From NCBI RefSeq assembly GCF_004339805.1, contig NZ_SLUI01000002.1, positions 124,001-188,000 on the forward strand: 64,000 nucleotides of DNA, in the 5' to 3' direction. Every line of letters begins with the position of its first letter. Position 1 is the stretch's first letter. Below the pieces are notes generated by a model that was not told where the DNA came from, ran no database searches, and saw only the letters and a program-made list of their open reading frames with translations. The translations under genes and the position numbers were made by a program. Shown here one piece after another: positions 30,157 through 38,988 of the stretch. Source of the stretch: Anaerospora hongkongensis. GTDB lineage: Bacteria; Bacillota; Negativicutes; Sporomusales; DSM-15969.

Positions 30157-30579
30157 CTACTGTGCTGCCGCCTGTCCGTCACCGGCAGGTACCTCTTCCT
30201 GTGGTACATCATTTTTAACTTCAATCTGCAGCGGCAGCAAGATAGAGCTGGCCATTGCCTTACCGTCGCGGGACGCGGGCTGGAAGGTTGAGGCCTTCAC
30301 AGCAGTGATGACAGCCTGATCAACTAGTGCGCTCCCCGAACTCTCGATAATTTGCACATTATCCTGAACCACACCGGCATCGGATAGGTTGACTCTGAGT
30401 GTTACATGCAGCACCTGCGCTGCATATTGCTCGGTAATTTCCGCAGTAAAGGCAATCGGTGCCAGGGTCACCAGTTTAGGCGGAACGGCATTGCTATCTG
30501 CCTTCGCCAGGGCAGCAAACGGCAGTCCCAGCAGCAGCAGACAAGCCAGCAGTATTTTCGTATAGCGAATCATCTTCAT
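30157..30579 (-). CDS. TonB C-terminal domain protein
   Basis: A 140-residue protein with a hydrophobic N-terminus ending AALAKADS (signal peptide or single anchor) followed almost directly by a TonB C-terminal domain (TLRVNLSDAGVVQDNVQIIE, then ALVDQAVITAVKASTFQPA). The long proline-rich linker of ordinary TonB is missing. TonB proteins pass energy from ExbB/ExbD to outer-membrane receptors; no exbBD genes are in the window. It probably partners the TonB-dependent receptor encoded upstream. The ATG at 30579 has GGAAGG upstream. Confidence 0.75.
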   Translation of the reverse strand: MKMIRYTKILLACLLLLGLPFAALAKADSNAVPPKLVTLAPIAFTAEITEQYAAQVLHVTLRVNLSDAGVVQDNVQIIESSGSALVDQAVITAVKASTFQPASRDGKAMASSILLPLQIEVKNDVPQEEVPAGDGQAAAQ

Positions 30580-30639
30580 ATCGTACACCTTCCTTATTGG
30601 TATTCCAACTTCTTCGACACAGCCTGACAAGCTTTCCTG

Positions 30640-31230
30640 CTATTCGCCGGTGCTTTTGCCGATATCCTCCCAGCCGGGCCAGGTATAATACCGGTCAATC
30701 CATTCGTCGAGCTTCTTTAGTCTTGTCTCACGGATTTGGTCATGCTTCACCCAGATCTCCTGAAATTTGGTTACAAAAGAAAAAATATCGGTAATTACAG
30801 TGGCAAAGCTTTGGGTAGTGATTTCCTGGGCACTGCTGTGCAGCGCCGGGGAGGACACGATCTTCTGTGCCACCGCGCTGAACTCGTCAAAGGCCTGCAA
30901 GGCATCCAGCACAACTGCCTGATAGCGAGAATCGTTTACATTGGGAATCCGGCTGCCGCCGATTACTTCCAGTTCAATAGTGGACCGTACACCGGAGAAT
31001 TTAGCTGCTGCCGCCTCGTATTTCAGCCGGGCATTATCATACAGCTGATCCTTGTCCCTGCCGGCGTAGTGTTCTTTGATCAATACCACGTAGCTTTCGG
31101 CAATTCGTTTCGCCGAAGCGCAGTAATACGAGGCCGGCAGTTCCGCCTTAGCCGGCCTGTCCGCTGCGCAGCCAAAAGCGGGAAAGGAAAAGAGAAAAGC
31201 CAGCGGCAGCAGCAGCAGTTTTGCTTTCAT
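30640..31230 (-). CDS. Hypothetical secreted protein, possible lipoprotein
   Basis: A 196-residue protein with a signal peptide ending AFGC (an imperfect lipobox) and an alpha-helical mature part (KRIAESYVVLIKEHY, then LDALQAFDEFSAVAQKIVSS). I do not recognise it. The ATG overlaps the stop of the subtilisin gene (ATGA), so the two are translationally coupled. Confidence 0.65.
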   Translation of the reverse strand: MKAKLLLLPLAFLFSFPAFGCAADRPAKAELPASYYCASAKRIAESYVVLIKEHYAGRDKDQLYDNARLKYEAAAAKFSGVRSTIELEVIGGSRIPNVNDSRYQAVVLDALQAFDEFSAVAQKIVSSPALHSSAQEITTQSFATVITDIFSFVTKFQEIWVKHDQIRETRLKKLDEWIDRYYTWPGWEDIGKSTGE

Positions 31231-32207
31231 ACCGCTCCCTCTCCTTTGACCGCAGTAGCGGCAACCTCTAAACACATCGGGTTCAACACGATCTGATAAC
31301 CTACCGTCAAATCAAGAAAGCCGTTGCCTTCCTTGATTTTTTTATAGCCTAAGGCACTTGTCCGCTTGCAGAGCTGAGCATAGATTTCCGACTCGGTCAG
31401 TGTACGCTCAAAATCTTTCTCGCACTGGTTGATGATGAGCGCAGCCGCTCCGGCGACGTGGGGTGTTGCCATGGAGGTTCCCGACAGCGAGGCATAGCGG
31501 TTGTCAGGATAGGTAGAGATAATATCTACGCCCGGTGCCACCACATCAATCTCTTTGTTCATCGTGCTGAAGGGGGCCAGCTTTTTCTGCAAATCCACCG
31601 CTCCTACGCCGACTACCTCGTTATAGCCGCCCGGATACTGGCACTCGACCTGACCGGTATTGCCGGCGGCGCAGACAACCAGCACGCCGCTGTCCACCGC
31701 CTTGACAATGGCCGCATGAAGCGCTGGATCATCGGTATCACCGCCTAGTGACATGGACATAATCCGTACCTTCTGTCCCGCCGGCCCCTGCCAGGCCAGG
31801 GCATAGTCAATGGCTTTGATGAGATTCTCATAGCCGCCGTTACCGTAACGGTCCAGTACCTTCAGGATGAGCAGGCTCACCTGGGGGGCCATGCCCACCA
31901 GTCCCTGGGCATTTTCCGATGCGGCAATTGTACCCGCCACATGAGTGCCGTGGCCATTGTAGTCATTGTAGGTATCGGGATGCTCAAAATCATCGGTAGT
32001 AAAATTGCGGCCGCCGATGATGCGGTCCTTCAGATCAGGATGATTCACCTGGCAGCCGGTATCGAGAATAGCTACCACCACGCCCTGACCGCGCTTGCTT
32101 TCGTCCCAGACCGCCGGGGCCTTCATCAGTTGAATCCCTTCGGGGATTTTTTCCGTATTTTCCATGATTTCATTCACTTCAAAAGGGAGCAGCTTCATTT
32201 CCCGCAT
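31227..32207 (-). CDS. Intracellular-type subtilisin (S8 serine protease)
   Basis: A 326-residue subtilase with catalytic Asp49 (AILDTG), His86 (NGHGTHVAG) and Ser245 (SLSGTSMATPH), and oxyanion Asn183. There is no signal peptide; the start MREMKLLPFEVNE matches the LIPY-type propeptide motif of intracellular subtilisins (here LLPF), which blocks the active site until cleaved. AAGGAGGG precedes the ATG at 32207. A GGGGACTGTCCCC hairpin lies 31-55 bp upstream. Confidence 0.92.
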   Translation of the reverse strand: MREMKLLPFEVNEIMENTEKIPEGIQLMKAPAVWDESKRGQGVVVAILDTGCQVNHPDLKDRIIGGRNFTTDDFEHPDTYNDYNGHGTHVAGTIAASENAQGLVGMAPQVSLLILKVLDRYGNGGYENLIKAIDYALAWQGPAGQKVRIMSMSLGGDTDDPALHAAIVKAVDSGVLVVCAAGNTGQVECQYPGGYNEVVGVGAVDLQKKLAPFSTMNKEIDVVAPGVDIISTYPDNRYASLSGTSMATPHVAGAAALIINQCEKDFERTLTESEIYAQLCKRTSALGYKKIKEGNGFLDLTVGYQIVLNPMCLEVAATAVKGEGAV

Positions 32208-32237
32208 GTCAATCCCTCCTTCATTATAGACGCAGAC

Positions 32238-32262
32238 AAAAAAGGGGACTGTCCCCTTTTTT
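32238..32262. repeat. GGGGACTGTCCCC palindromic repeat
   Basis: A 25-bp palindrome with A and T flanks, identical in its core to the one at 33767-33787. It could act as a small terminator or a REP-like element. Confidence 0.65.
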
Positions 32263-32311
32263 GGGGGCATGCTTTTTCGGTATCCAGTCTCATCGCTAGC
32301 TCACGTCAGGG

Positions 32312-32683
32312 TTATTTCTTCTCCTCGATCTTGAAAAAAGCGTTATAGTCGGCTACAACCTGATTGGCGCTTTCAATGGCGGTGTTTCTTTCCTTAATAA
32401 TAGCATTCGCATCGTTTCCTGCTGAGTCTATATACTTCTGTGATGCTTTTAAATAGGCATCCACAGCAGCGATGTAGGCGGCAGTAGCTTTGGCATCTTG
32501 CAGAGAAGCCGGCGGTACAGGGACTGGCGGCAGCTTTTCTTTCGCTGCAGTATAGCCTGCGACGAGGTTAGTAGCTGCGGCATCGGCAGGGGCCTGCGCC
32601 TTCTGCTGTTCTCCCGCCGCAAAAGCTAGATTTCCCAGACTTAAGCAACATAGAAGCATGGCAATATAGATGATCTTTTTCAA
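32312..32683 (-). CDS. Small secreted protein of unknown function
   Basis: A 123-residue protein with a signal peptide (MKKIIYIAMLLCCLSLGNLA, cleavage after AFA) and an Ala-rich helical mature part. The start is a TTG at 32683 with a strong AAAGGAGG 7 nt upstream; the in-frame ATGs further up have no site. No family recognised. It lies between the two protease genes. Confidence 0.6.
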   Translation of the reverse strand: MKKIIYIAMLLCCLSLGNLAFAAGEQQKAQAPADAAATNLVAGYTAAKEKLPPVPVPPASLQDAKATAAYIAAVDAYLKASQKYIDSAGNDANAIIKERNTAIESANQVVADYNAFFKIEEKK

Positions 32684-32800
32684 GGTATTTCCTCCTTTCG
32701 CAGTCATCTTAATTTGGTGCGACTTCATCAGCCCAAATTCTGTGCACGATAACCAGGGTCAGACTGACGAGCTGCGGTTTGAATTGTCCCAGCACAGCGG

Positions 32801-33700
32801 TCACATCCCGAATTGATCGGTGGCAATCCACTCCATATTGAGCAGTGACCAAAAATCGGTTGCTAGCTTATTCAGTACATATTCATACGGCAGCCAGCCA
32901 TAGCCGGCATTTCCCCAGGTGCTGCCCCAGGAGTTGCGGATTAAGAGGGCTCCCGTAGTTTCCTGATTATATTGGGTGTTTGTTATTTTCAAGGTATCAT
33001 CATAGCCAAAAGCCGCCACTGCATGGCCCCAGGCAGCCTGTTCGTTGGGACCGGGACCGGGAATGCCGCCGGGAACGTCGGCGGCGGTAAAGGAAGGAAA
33101 GCCATAAAAGCCAAACATCGCCGGCACACCGGCAGCCAAATATTTTTTTACGCTGCATAGAACATCGGCCGGAGCCAGGTTATTTCCGGCGGGATCATGG
33201 CAGAAGTACTGCAGCGCTTCATAATTATCGGCAATCGCATAGACAAAGGAAGTCGGCTCTTTGTCAAAATCCGGCGTTTTATCGGTATACGGCCAGTACC
33301 GTTCCGGCGGTACGCCGCACAAGGCCAGTGATCCCATGGTATCCCGGATGTAAGAGCCTTCATCCCCGGTGATTCCCTGCAGGTTGCGGGAATTCTTGTA
33401 AATAAAGAGCCGCGAGGCAGTAAAATGCTTATTGAAAGCCCGGTTCTGAAAGTATTCGATAATGGCCGCCGCTGCATGGGCGGTGCAGGCCCCCAGGTTA
33501 CCCTGATCTGGCACCGGTGTGCTGCACCATTGGTGCAGGTCTGCTTTTGCCGGCAGTGGCACAGTATCGTCAATCCCTAAGCGTTTGATTGTTTCCTGCA
33601 GATTGGGGTGGCATTCAGTGTAATCCCGCAAATCAGGCAGTGACGGCCGCCAGCCTGTCCCTACTTCCCTGTTATTCGGCAAAATCACATGGGCATGCAT
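32801..33700 (-). CDS. Papain-like (C1) cysteine protease
   Basis: A 299-residue protein with Gln66 and catalytic Cys72 (DQGNLGACTAHAAA), His226 (WGHAVAAFGYDD) and Asn256 (LIRNSWGSTWG), so the full C1 triad is present. There is no signal peptide or clear inhibitory prodomain. Such bacterial C1 proteins occur as stand-alone enzymes or secreted by unusual routes. AAAGGAGG precedes the ATG. It could process surface proteins of the cluster or act inside the cell; neither is shown. Confidence 0.88.
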   Translation of the reverse strand: MHAHVILPNNREVGTGWRPSLPDLRDYTECHPNLQETIKRLGIDDTVPLPAKADLHQWCSTPVPDQGNLGACTAHAAAAIIEYFQNRAFNKHFTASRLFIYKNSRNLQGITGDEGSYIRDTMGSLALCGVPPERYWPYTDKTPDFDKEPTSFVYAIADNYEALQYFCHDPAGNNLAPADVLCSVKKYLAAGVPAMFGFYGFPSFTAADVPGGIPGPGPNEQAAWGHAVAAFGYDDTLKITNTQYNQETTGALLIRNSWGSTWGNAGYGWLPYEYVLNKLATDFWSLLNMEWIATDQFGM

Positions 33701-33766
33701 ACGAAAACCTCCTTTAGCTTTTTTCCTTTACTGGCACATGCATTCCCCGTATAGGCAACTTCTTAT

Positions 33767-33787
33767 AAAAGGGGACTGTCCCCTTTT
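33767..33787. repeat. GGGGACTGTCCCC palindromic repeat
   Basis: A 21-bp palindrome with A4/T4 ends, sharing its core with 32238-32262. Confidence 0.65.
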
Positions 33788-33813
33788 ATTTTTTAGCGGT
33801 TAGGGATAAACAA

Positions 33814-33839
33814 CAGGCCCGGACAACTGTCCCGGCCTG
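33814..33839 (-). terminator. Hairpin downstream of the CHAT-like gene
   Basis: Arms CAGGCC-GGACA/TGTCC-GGCCTG with one mismatch, followed by TTGTTT on the minus strand. Confidence 0.5.
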
Positions 33840-33857
33840 CTATTCTGCTGGCTGCTA

Positions 33858-34451
33858 CTAATTGATTGCAGCTTCTCTTGGTAAAAAAGTAAAGCTTTCC
33901 GGATCAATGCTGTGGCTGAAGCACATGGACGGCATACCGCCATGCTGAATTACTTCTGCTTGCATATCGTCGATGGCTGCTTTGGCAGCAAGCGCCAACG
34001 GCATCCCCTGGCAGATATTGCCGTAAAGGCGCGGCATAAACAGGCGGGAAGCCAAAGGGTTATAGCCATTTTCCATGCCAATCATGGCCTGGAGCTGTCC
34101 CATATTGGACAAATCCCGGTTGTCCAGCTTACTGTTCAGCGTCAGCAGGGTAAGCGCCGGTGCTGCCTCACGCGAACTCTTCACCAGAGAAAGGCGGTCA
34201 CAGGAGGGTTCCGTGCCGCTGCCACCGGAAAAAATCAGCTTTTGGTCATCGCTGCGGCCAACGATGTGGACCCAGTCTGGCTTGGCGGCGGTAACAGCAG
34301 TGATGATATCCTCTGGCTTTTTGCAGTCAACCACACTCACTGCTACCAAGCCTGCTGCCGTCTGCGCAATCACCTCTTTGATCGTATCGATTTCCTGCAT
34401 CTGATCGAGAAGATCCATTTTCAGAATCAACAACTTACGCTTAGCCTTCAT
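33858..34451 (-). CDS. CHAT-like protein lacking catalytic residues
   Basis: A 197-residue protein without signal peptide. The C-terminal half follows the CHAT (caspase-like) pattern: MIGMENGYNPLASRLFMPRL, then YGNICQGMPLALAAKAAIDD. Where a CHAT protease has its His-Gly and Asn-Ala-Cys motifs this protein has VHIVGRSD and LLTLNSKLDNR, so both catalytic residues appear replaced. It may be a degenerate, non-proteolytic CHAT fold with a binding role. The assignment is tentative. It is between the receptor fusion and the papain-like gene. Confidence 0.45.
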   Translation of the reverse strand: MKAKRKLLILKMDLLDQMQEIDTIKEVIAQTAAGLVAVSVVDCKKPEDIITAVTAAKPDWVHIVGRSDDQKLIFSGGSGTEPSCDRLSLVKSSREAAPALTLLTLNSKLDNRDLSNMGQLQAMIGMENGYNPLASRLFMPRLYGNICQGMPLALAAKAAIDDMQAEVIQHGGMPSMCFSHSIDPESFTFLPREAAIN

Positions 34452-34507
34452 CCTTAGTCACTCCTCCTTCGGTGATTTGTCCCTGCGGTAGCTGACGCAG
34501 GAAGTAA

Positions 34508-37500
34508 TTAGAATGTGTACTCTACTGTCATGTAATAGGTCCGGCCTTGCTGTGGATAAGCAACGTTGTTCTTGGTTTTATCTATTGTTGGATACGGATC
34601 GTTCGGCCCTTCTGTATAAGGATACTGCAGCATTTGGTCAGGCCCTTTATTGGCAACGTCATTAATGCCGGCAATCAATTTAAACTGCTTGTTAAAGCTA
34701 TATTTCATGCCGATATTAAAGAGTCCCAATGCATCGTAGTAGGCACCTTTGCCGGTGTTGTTATACTGATAAAGTTTATCTGTCCAATTGTATTCGCCAA
34801 AGACGCTGAACTTATCGCCGGGGAAACGATAATCCACTCGCGCATTGACCGACCACTCCGGCGTCCAGGGGAAAGGCTGATCTTGCCAGGCGGCATTGCT
34901 CATATTGTCATAAGCCTTATACCCTTTGGTGATTAAGGAGTCCTGCCATGTAGTACTTAACGTAAAGTCAATTTTTTCCCAATGCATTTTACTGCTAAGC
35001 TCAACACCCTGAATCTTGCCGGCACCGTAATTGGCGTACCAGGTCGCGCCGGTCAACGGGTTAAAGACAGTAGTTAACAGATTTTCCGAGTCGCGCTGGA
35101 AATAGGTCACGGTGGTATCGTTGTCTGTACCGAGCAGTTTGCCGTTCCGGTTAACGGATACGTCCCAGTTCTGTCCATGCTCAGCCGACGTTTCCGGACT
35201 CCATTTGGCCGCACTGTTAAATTCCTTCCATTTGGACACCAGGTTGACGCCGTCGCCAAACACCTCGTACCAGCTTGGCAGCCGGTGATAGGTGCCATAG
35301 GTGGCCCAGGTGGTCCACTTGTCATTCAGCTGTTTCTTCAGGCCCAGGTTATAGCTGTACAGCCATCCTTCCCCTTCCATAACCTCAATACCAATATTAG
35401 CCTTTTGCGCCCGCACCAGAGGCGTAAAGATCAGGCTGCCGGTATCGTCCAGCTTCATCGTATCCTGCAGTTGAAGATAATAATTGCTCATATCATATTT
35501 CGGCAGGAACGCAGCTTCAAAGTCGTCTTTCCAATTCTGATTAGAAAACTGATCGGCATCAAACTTGACCTTCATCGTTTCCTTCGTGCCTGTCGCCAGG
35601 AATTCAAGCAGGTGATGCTCACCCATCTTCCAGGTGCCGTCCATGGAAGCGCTATAAGTATCATTGCGGAAGGTATTGGTACCAAAGACGAAATCACGCT
35701 GGCCAGTCCCGTATCTGGCCCATAACGACTGTTTGTCCTGATGGATAGTACCCAGCTTCCAGCCCCATTCCACATTGCCGGTTTGTTGGCGACGGCCAAA
35801 GGACAGCTCTGTTTTTTCCGTATCCACCGTGCCGCCATACATGGCCCGTTGAGCACTATCAAAGGAATTAGGCCAATATTGCTGCGGCACATCTGCCAAA
35901 TAAGAGCCGACTGCTTGCGGTGTGTGTGTCTTGTTATTGATGTAGTTCAGCTTGACAAACCAGTTGTCGTCCTGCCATTTGGCGAGGATGTTGTTGTTTT
36001 CATAGCCATTATTCTGGCGCCAGCGGGTCATTGGGAGGGTTTCGACAGGGTACGTCTTGCCATTTATAATCTCCCATTTTGTGACATCGTCCTGGGTCAA
36101 ATGTTTATTGTACCTAAAGTCACCGGTAGCCTCATCATGATTGACCGCTAACAACAAACTTCCTTCCCCAACTGGGGCCGTGGTCTCCAGATTGAATTTC
36201 TGGCCGCCAAACGAACGCAGGCCATAACTGACCTTGCCGCCAGTTTGATCCGGTTTTTTCGTCACAATGTTGATTGCCCCACCCATAGCCGCACCGGCAA
36301 AGCGGGCCGGAATATAGCCCCGGTAAACTTCGATGCGCTCCACATTGTCGATGTTGAGATTTTCCAGGTTTACGGCCTGTTCGCTGCCGGTATTGACCAG
36401 CACACCGTCCATGTAGATATTGACCTGGCTGGCGCTTGAACCGCGCACGCGCACTGTCGTGTAGTGGCCGGTACCGCCGCCGGAGAGCTTGTCGATATAG
36501 ACACCCGGCACCGTTTGCAGCAGGTCGCCCAGCGTCTTATGCTCGCCTTCATACTTGGCCACCTCAATGACCGATACAGTACCTGGTGACAGCTTTTTCT
36601 CCCAGTCCGGACGGGCTGCTTCGACAACAACCGGCTCCAGTGTAAACCCGCCAGTCTCGCCGGAGTGCAGCGCACCAGTTGTGCCTGTACCGTCAGGTGT
36701 ACTGCTTGCGCCCAAGCCTATATCAGCACTTTTCGGGAACGTATTCAGATTCGACCGGCTGGTAATTTGTCTGTCAGAACCGGAGGCAGTATTTTGCTCA
36801 ACGGCAACGCTTGCCGGAATCTCCTGCGCTGAACCAGTGACTGCTCCAGCCTTTACTGCTGCCGTTACCGGCAGACTCTCCCGGTTGCTTTCGCTCTGCG
36901 GAGCAGCTTCTGCTTGGTTCATGCTGAAGCTGCCAGGCACCTGCCGGTTCCGGTATACTGCTTTGTCCGCCCGTGACGGCCCGCCCCAATGCCAGGCAAT
37001 ACCGCCGTTTATCTGCCAGTCCGTATCCACCTTGCCGCCAAAGGATTTATTGACTTCCAGCCAGCCGTTCCGGCTATCGCCCAGCTTGAAATTGCTGCCC
37101 AGCGTCACATCATACCAGGTATCCTTACCGGCCAGGGTGTCCACCTTTTGCGAGGCAAGCACATTTTGCGCCAAGTCTGGATTTGTGCTGTTCTGCATAG
37201 CGTACATCATAGCGTTTCCGCCGTCCATAAAGTCATGGTTGGCGGACAGCTTGAAATAAGCTTCGCCAGTGTGATCGCCTTGCCCGTAGCGCTTCCCGAT
37301 GGACAGTCCGGCACGACCGATCAACATGTCCATTTTGTCCTGTGCATATTTTAGACCGTTATCCTGACGGAAGTCAAAGGAGCGCATGACGCCGTAGGAA
37401 AGGCCGATTTGCGGCTCTATAAACCAGCCGTTGCCTTTATCCACGCGCAGGCCGTAGCGAGCACCGAGACCGTAGGTTTTCGCGGTAAAATCCTTTCTGT

Positions 37501-38914
37501 AACTGTCGCCGAAAGAGTCGGTATAGGTGTATTCGTTGCCGATTTTGCTCCAGCGCACGGTAGTATCCAGATAGTGTCCTTTGTTGCCTACCCAGAGCAT
37601 ATATGCGCCTAGTCCATCGCTGTCCAAATCGCCTTTGCCGCTATTATAGTCGGCGCCACCGGTATTTTGCGCATAAAAGTCAGCATCGGAGGTCATTTTG
37701 CTAAAGAATAGTCCGGTATAAAACTTGCCGCCAAACAGTTCCCGGTCCCGCAGCTTATCATATCCGACCTGGATGCCGCTATAGGTCTGGCCGAAGCTGG
37801 AGTTCTGAATACCGTCATAGCTATATTTCCCTCGCCAGGTATTGGCCCACACGCCTTCCCGGTCACTGAAATCGTTCTGGTCAATGCTGCGGTTGGCGAA
37901 CCGCCGGTCATCGCCGCGTTTCCAGAACAGGCCGTCTTCAATGCGCCACAGGTTACGGGTCGAAAGGGCGGCGTTGGCGGCAGAGTAAGCTCCCTGGGAG
38001 AGAAACTCTTGTTGTTGCGCTGACCAGTAGACAGAGTAATTTTTACTTGTAGTGTCCGAAGAATCTACCAATAATTCTGTTGAGATGACGTACTTGTTCA
38101 GGACAGCGTCAATATCATTCTGGGAAGAACCAGTAACAATGAATTTATCCATTGTAGGCACATCAGAATAAAGAATCTGAAATACCCCGTCTACCTTGCC
38201 CTTGAGCAGTGGAGAAAGAGTTGCAGTATTTGTCCAGTCATAACCGGCAAAATTTTTATGGATTGTATAATCTACCGTAATATGAGAAGTTGCATCTTCA
38301 GCCGTATCAATCAGCTGAGGAGTCCGCAAAATTACTGAATCAGTATAACCAGTACTCGCAGACCATGTGCCATCTGGGTTAAGCGACGAATTTTTCGTAT
38401 CCAGATTAATCCGAAAGGTAAGATTATCGCCAAACTGTCCATTTCTTAGCGTCAATCTACGTCCGGCTGAGGTTCCGATTGTCGACCATGTGTTATAACC
38501 ATTCTCTTCCGTATAACCATTATCGGCGCTATACTTATAAGCTAAATCAATTGCAGCACCATCGTTCATGATAAAAGGCATGGAAGTGTTTGAGATATCC
38601 GTAGCTTCTAGTGGCCGCCAAGTGCTATTCTTTCCAAGAATGATTGTTGCCCTGTAACCAGTTTGTATCTGGGAAGAGCGTCCGTATGTCCGTAAAGTTG
38701 TACCTTCATCAACGGTAAAGGTTAGACTTGCCTGATTTGTGTTTCCTCCCCAATTCATCTGATCAACGACTTCGCCGGTAATACTTGGGGACGCAAGCGT
38801 ACAAGTATTATAGGAATATATGGAAGTTAACACCAGAGAAAGAATTAAAGCTTTCTTAGCTAATTTATGATTGCGACATTGCCTATTTTTTTTATGATTT
38901 TTACTTCTACGCAA
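34508..38914 (-). CDS. Fusion of autotransporter barrel and TonB-dependent (BtuB-like) receptor
   Basis: A 1468-residue outer-membrane protein. After a basic N-terminus and signal peptide (about 1-42), residues 43-350 form a short beta-rich passenger. Residues about 355-645 are an autotransporter beta-barrel (VWANTWRGKYSYDG to GGIAWHWGG). A 110-residue Ser/Thr/Ala linker follows. Residues 758-890 hold a TonB-box-like EPVVVEAA and a TonB plug domain (LLQTVPGVYIDKLSGGG, VRVRGSSASQVNIYMDGV, IEVYRGYIPARF). Residues 890-1468 are the receptor barrel ending TYYMTVEYTF. Start is TTG with AGGAGG 7 nt upstream. Being downstream of three cobalamin riboswitches, it is probably a corrinoid receptor. Confidence 0.88.
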   Translation of the reverse strand: MRRSKNHKKNRQCRNHKLAKKALILSLVLTSIYSYNTCTLASPSITGEVVDQMNWGGNTNQASLTFTVDEGTTLRTYGRSSQIQTGYRATIILGKNSTWRPLEATDISNTSMPFIMNDGAAIDLAYKYSADNGYTEENGYNTWSTIGTSAGRRLTLRNGQFGDNLTFRINLDTKNSSLNPDGTWSASTGYTDSVILRTPQLIDTAEDATSHITVDYTIHKNFAGYDWTNTATLSPLLKGKVDGVFQILYSDVPTMDKFIVTGSSQNDIDAVLNKYVISTELLVDSSDTTSKNYSVYWSAQQQEFLSQGAYSAANAALSTRNLWRIEDGLFWKRGDDRRFANRSIDQNDFSDREGVWANTWRGKYSYDGIQNSSFGQTYSGIQVGYDKLRDRELFGGKFYTGLFFSKMTSDADFYAQNTGGADYNSGKGDLDSDGLGAYMLWVGNKGHYLDTTVRWSKIGNEYTYTDSFGDSYRKDFTAKTYGLGARYGLRVDKGNGWFIEPQIGLSYGVMRSFDFRQDNGLKYAQDKMDMLIGRAGLSIGKRYGQGDHTGEAYFKLSANHDFMDGGNAMMYAMQNSTNPDLAQNVLASQKVDTLAGKDTWYDVTLGSNFKLGDSRNGWLEVNKSFGGKVDTDWQINGGIAWHWGGPSRADKAVYRNRQVPGSFSMNQAEAAPQSESNRESLPVTAAVKAGAVTGSAQEIPASVAVEQNTASGSDRQITSRSNLNTFPKSADIGLGASSTPDGTGTTGALHSGETGGFTLEPVVVEAARPDWEKKLSPGTVSVIEVAKYEGEHKTLGDLLQTVPGVYIDKLSGGGTGHYTTVRVRGSSASQVNIYMDGVLVNTGSEQAVNLENLNIDNVERIEVYRGYIPARFAGAAMGGAINIVTKKPDQTGGKVSYGLRSFGGQKFNLETTAPVGEGSLLLAVNHDEATGDFRYNKHLTQDDVTKWEIINGKTYPVETLPMTRWRQNNGYENNNILAKWQDDNWFVKLNYINNKTHTPQAVGSYLADVPQQYWPNSFDSAQRAMYGGTVDTEKTELSFGRRQQTGNVEWGWKLGTIHQDKQSLWARYGTGQRDFVFGTNTFRNDTYSASMDGTWKMGEHHLLEFLATGTKETMKVKFDADQFSNQNWKDDFEAAFLPKYDMSNYYLQLQDTMKLDDTGSLIFTPLVRAQKANIGIEVMEGEGWLYSYNLGLKKQLNDKWTTWATYGTYHRLPSWYEVFGDGVNLVSKWKEFNSAAKWSPETSAEHGQNWDVSVNRNGKLLGTDNDTTVTYFQRDSENLLTTVFNPLTGATWYANYGAGKIQGVELSSKMHWEKIDFTLSTTWQDSLITKGYKAYDNMSNAAWQDQPFPWTPEWSVNARVDYRFPGDKFSVFGEYNWTDKLYQYNNTGKGAYYDALGLFNIGMKYSFNKQFKLIAGINDVANKGPDQMLQYPYTEGPNDPYPTIDKTKNNVAYPQQGRTYYMTVEYTF

Positions 38915-38940
38915 AAAACTTCCTCCTACATAACATAGCT

Positions 38941-38973
38941 AGAAAAGAGGGCGGAGAATCCGCCCCCTTTTCT
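38941..38973 (-). terminator. Hairpin between the surface protein and the receptor fusion
   Basis: Near-perfect arms AGAAAAG-GGGCGGA/TCCGCCC-CTTTTCT followed by a short T-run. It may reduce read-through into the receptor gene. Confidence 0.6.
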
Positions 38974-38988
38974 AAGAGCAGTTAAGCA

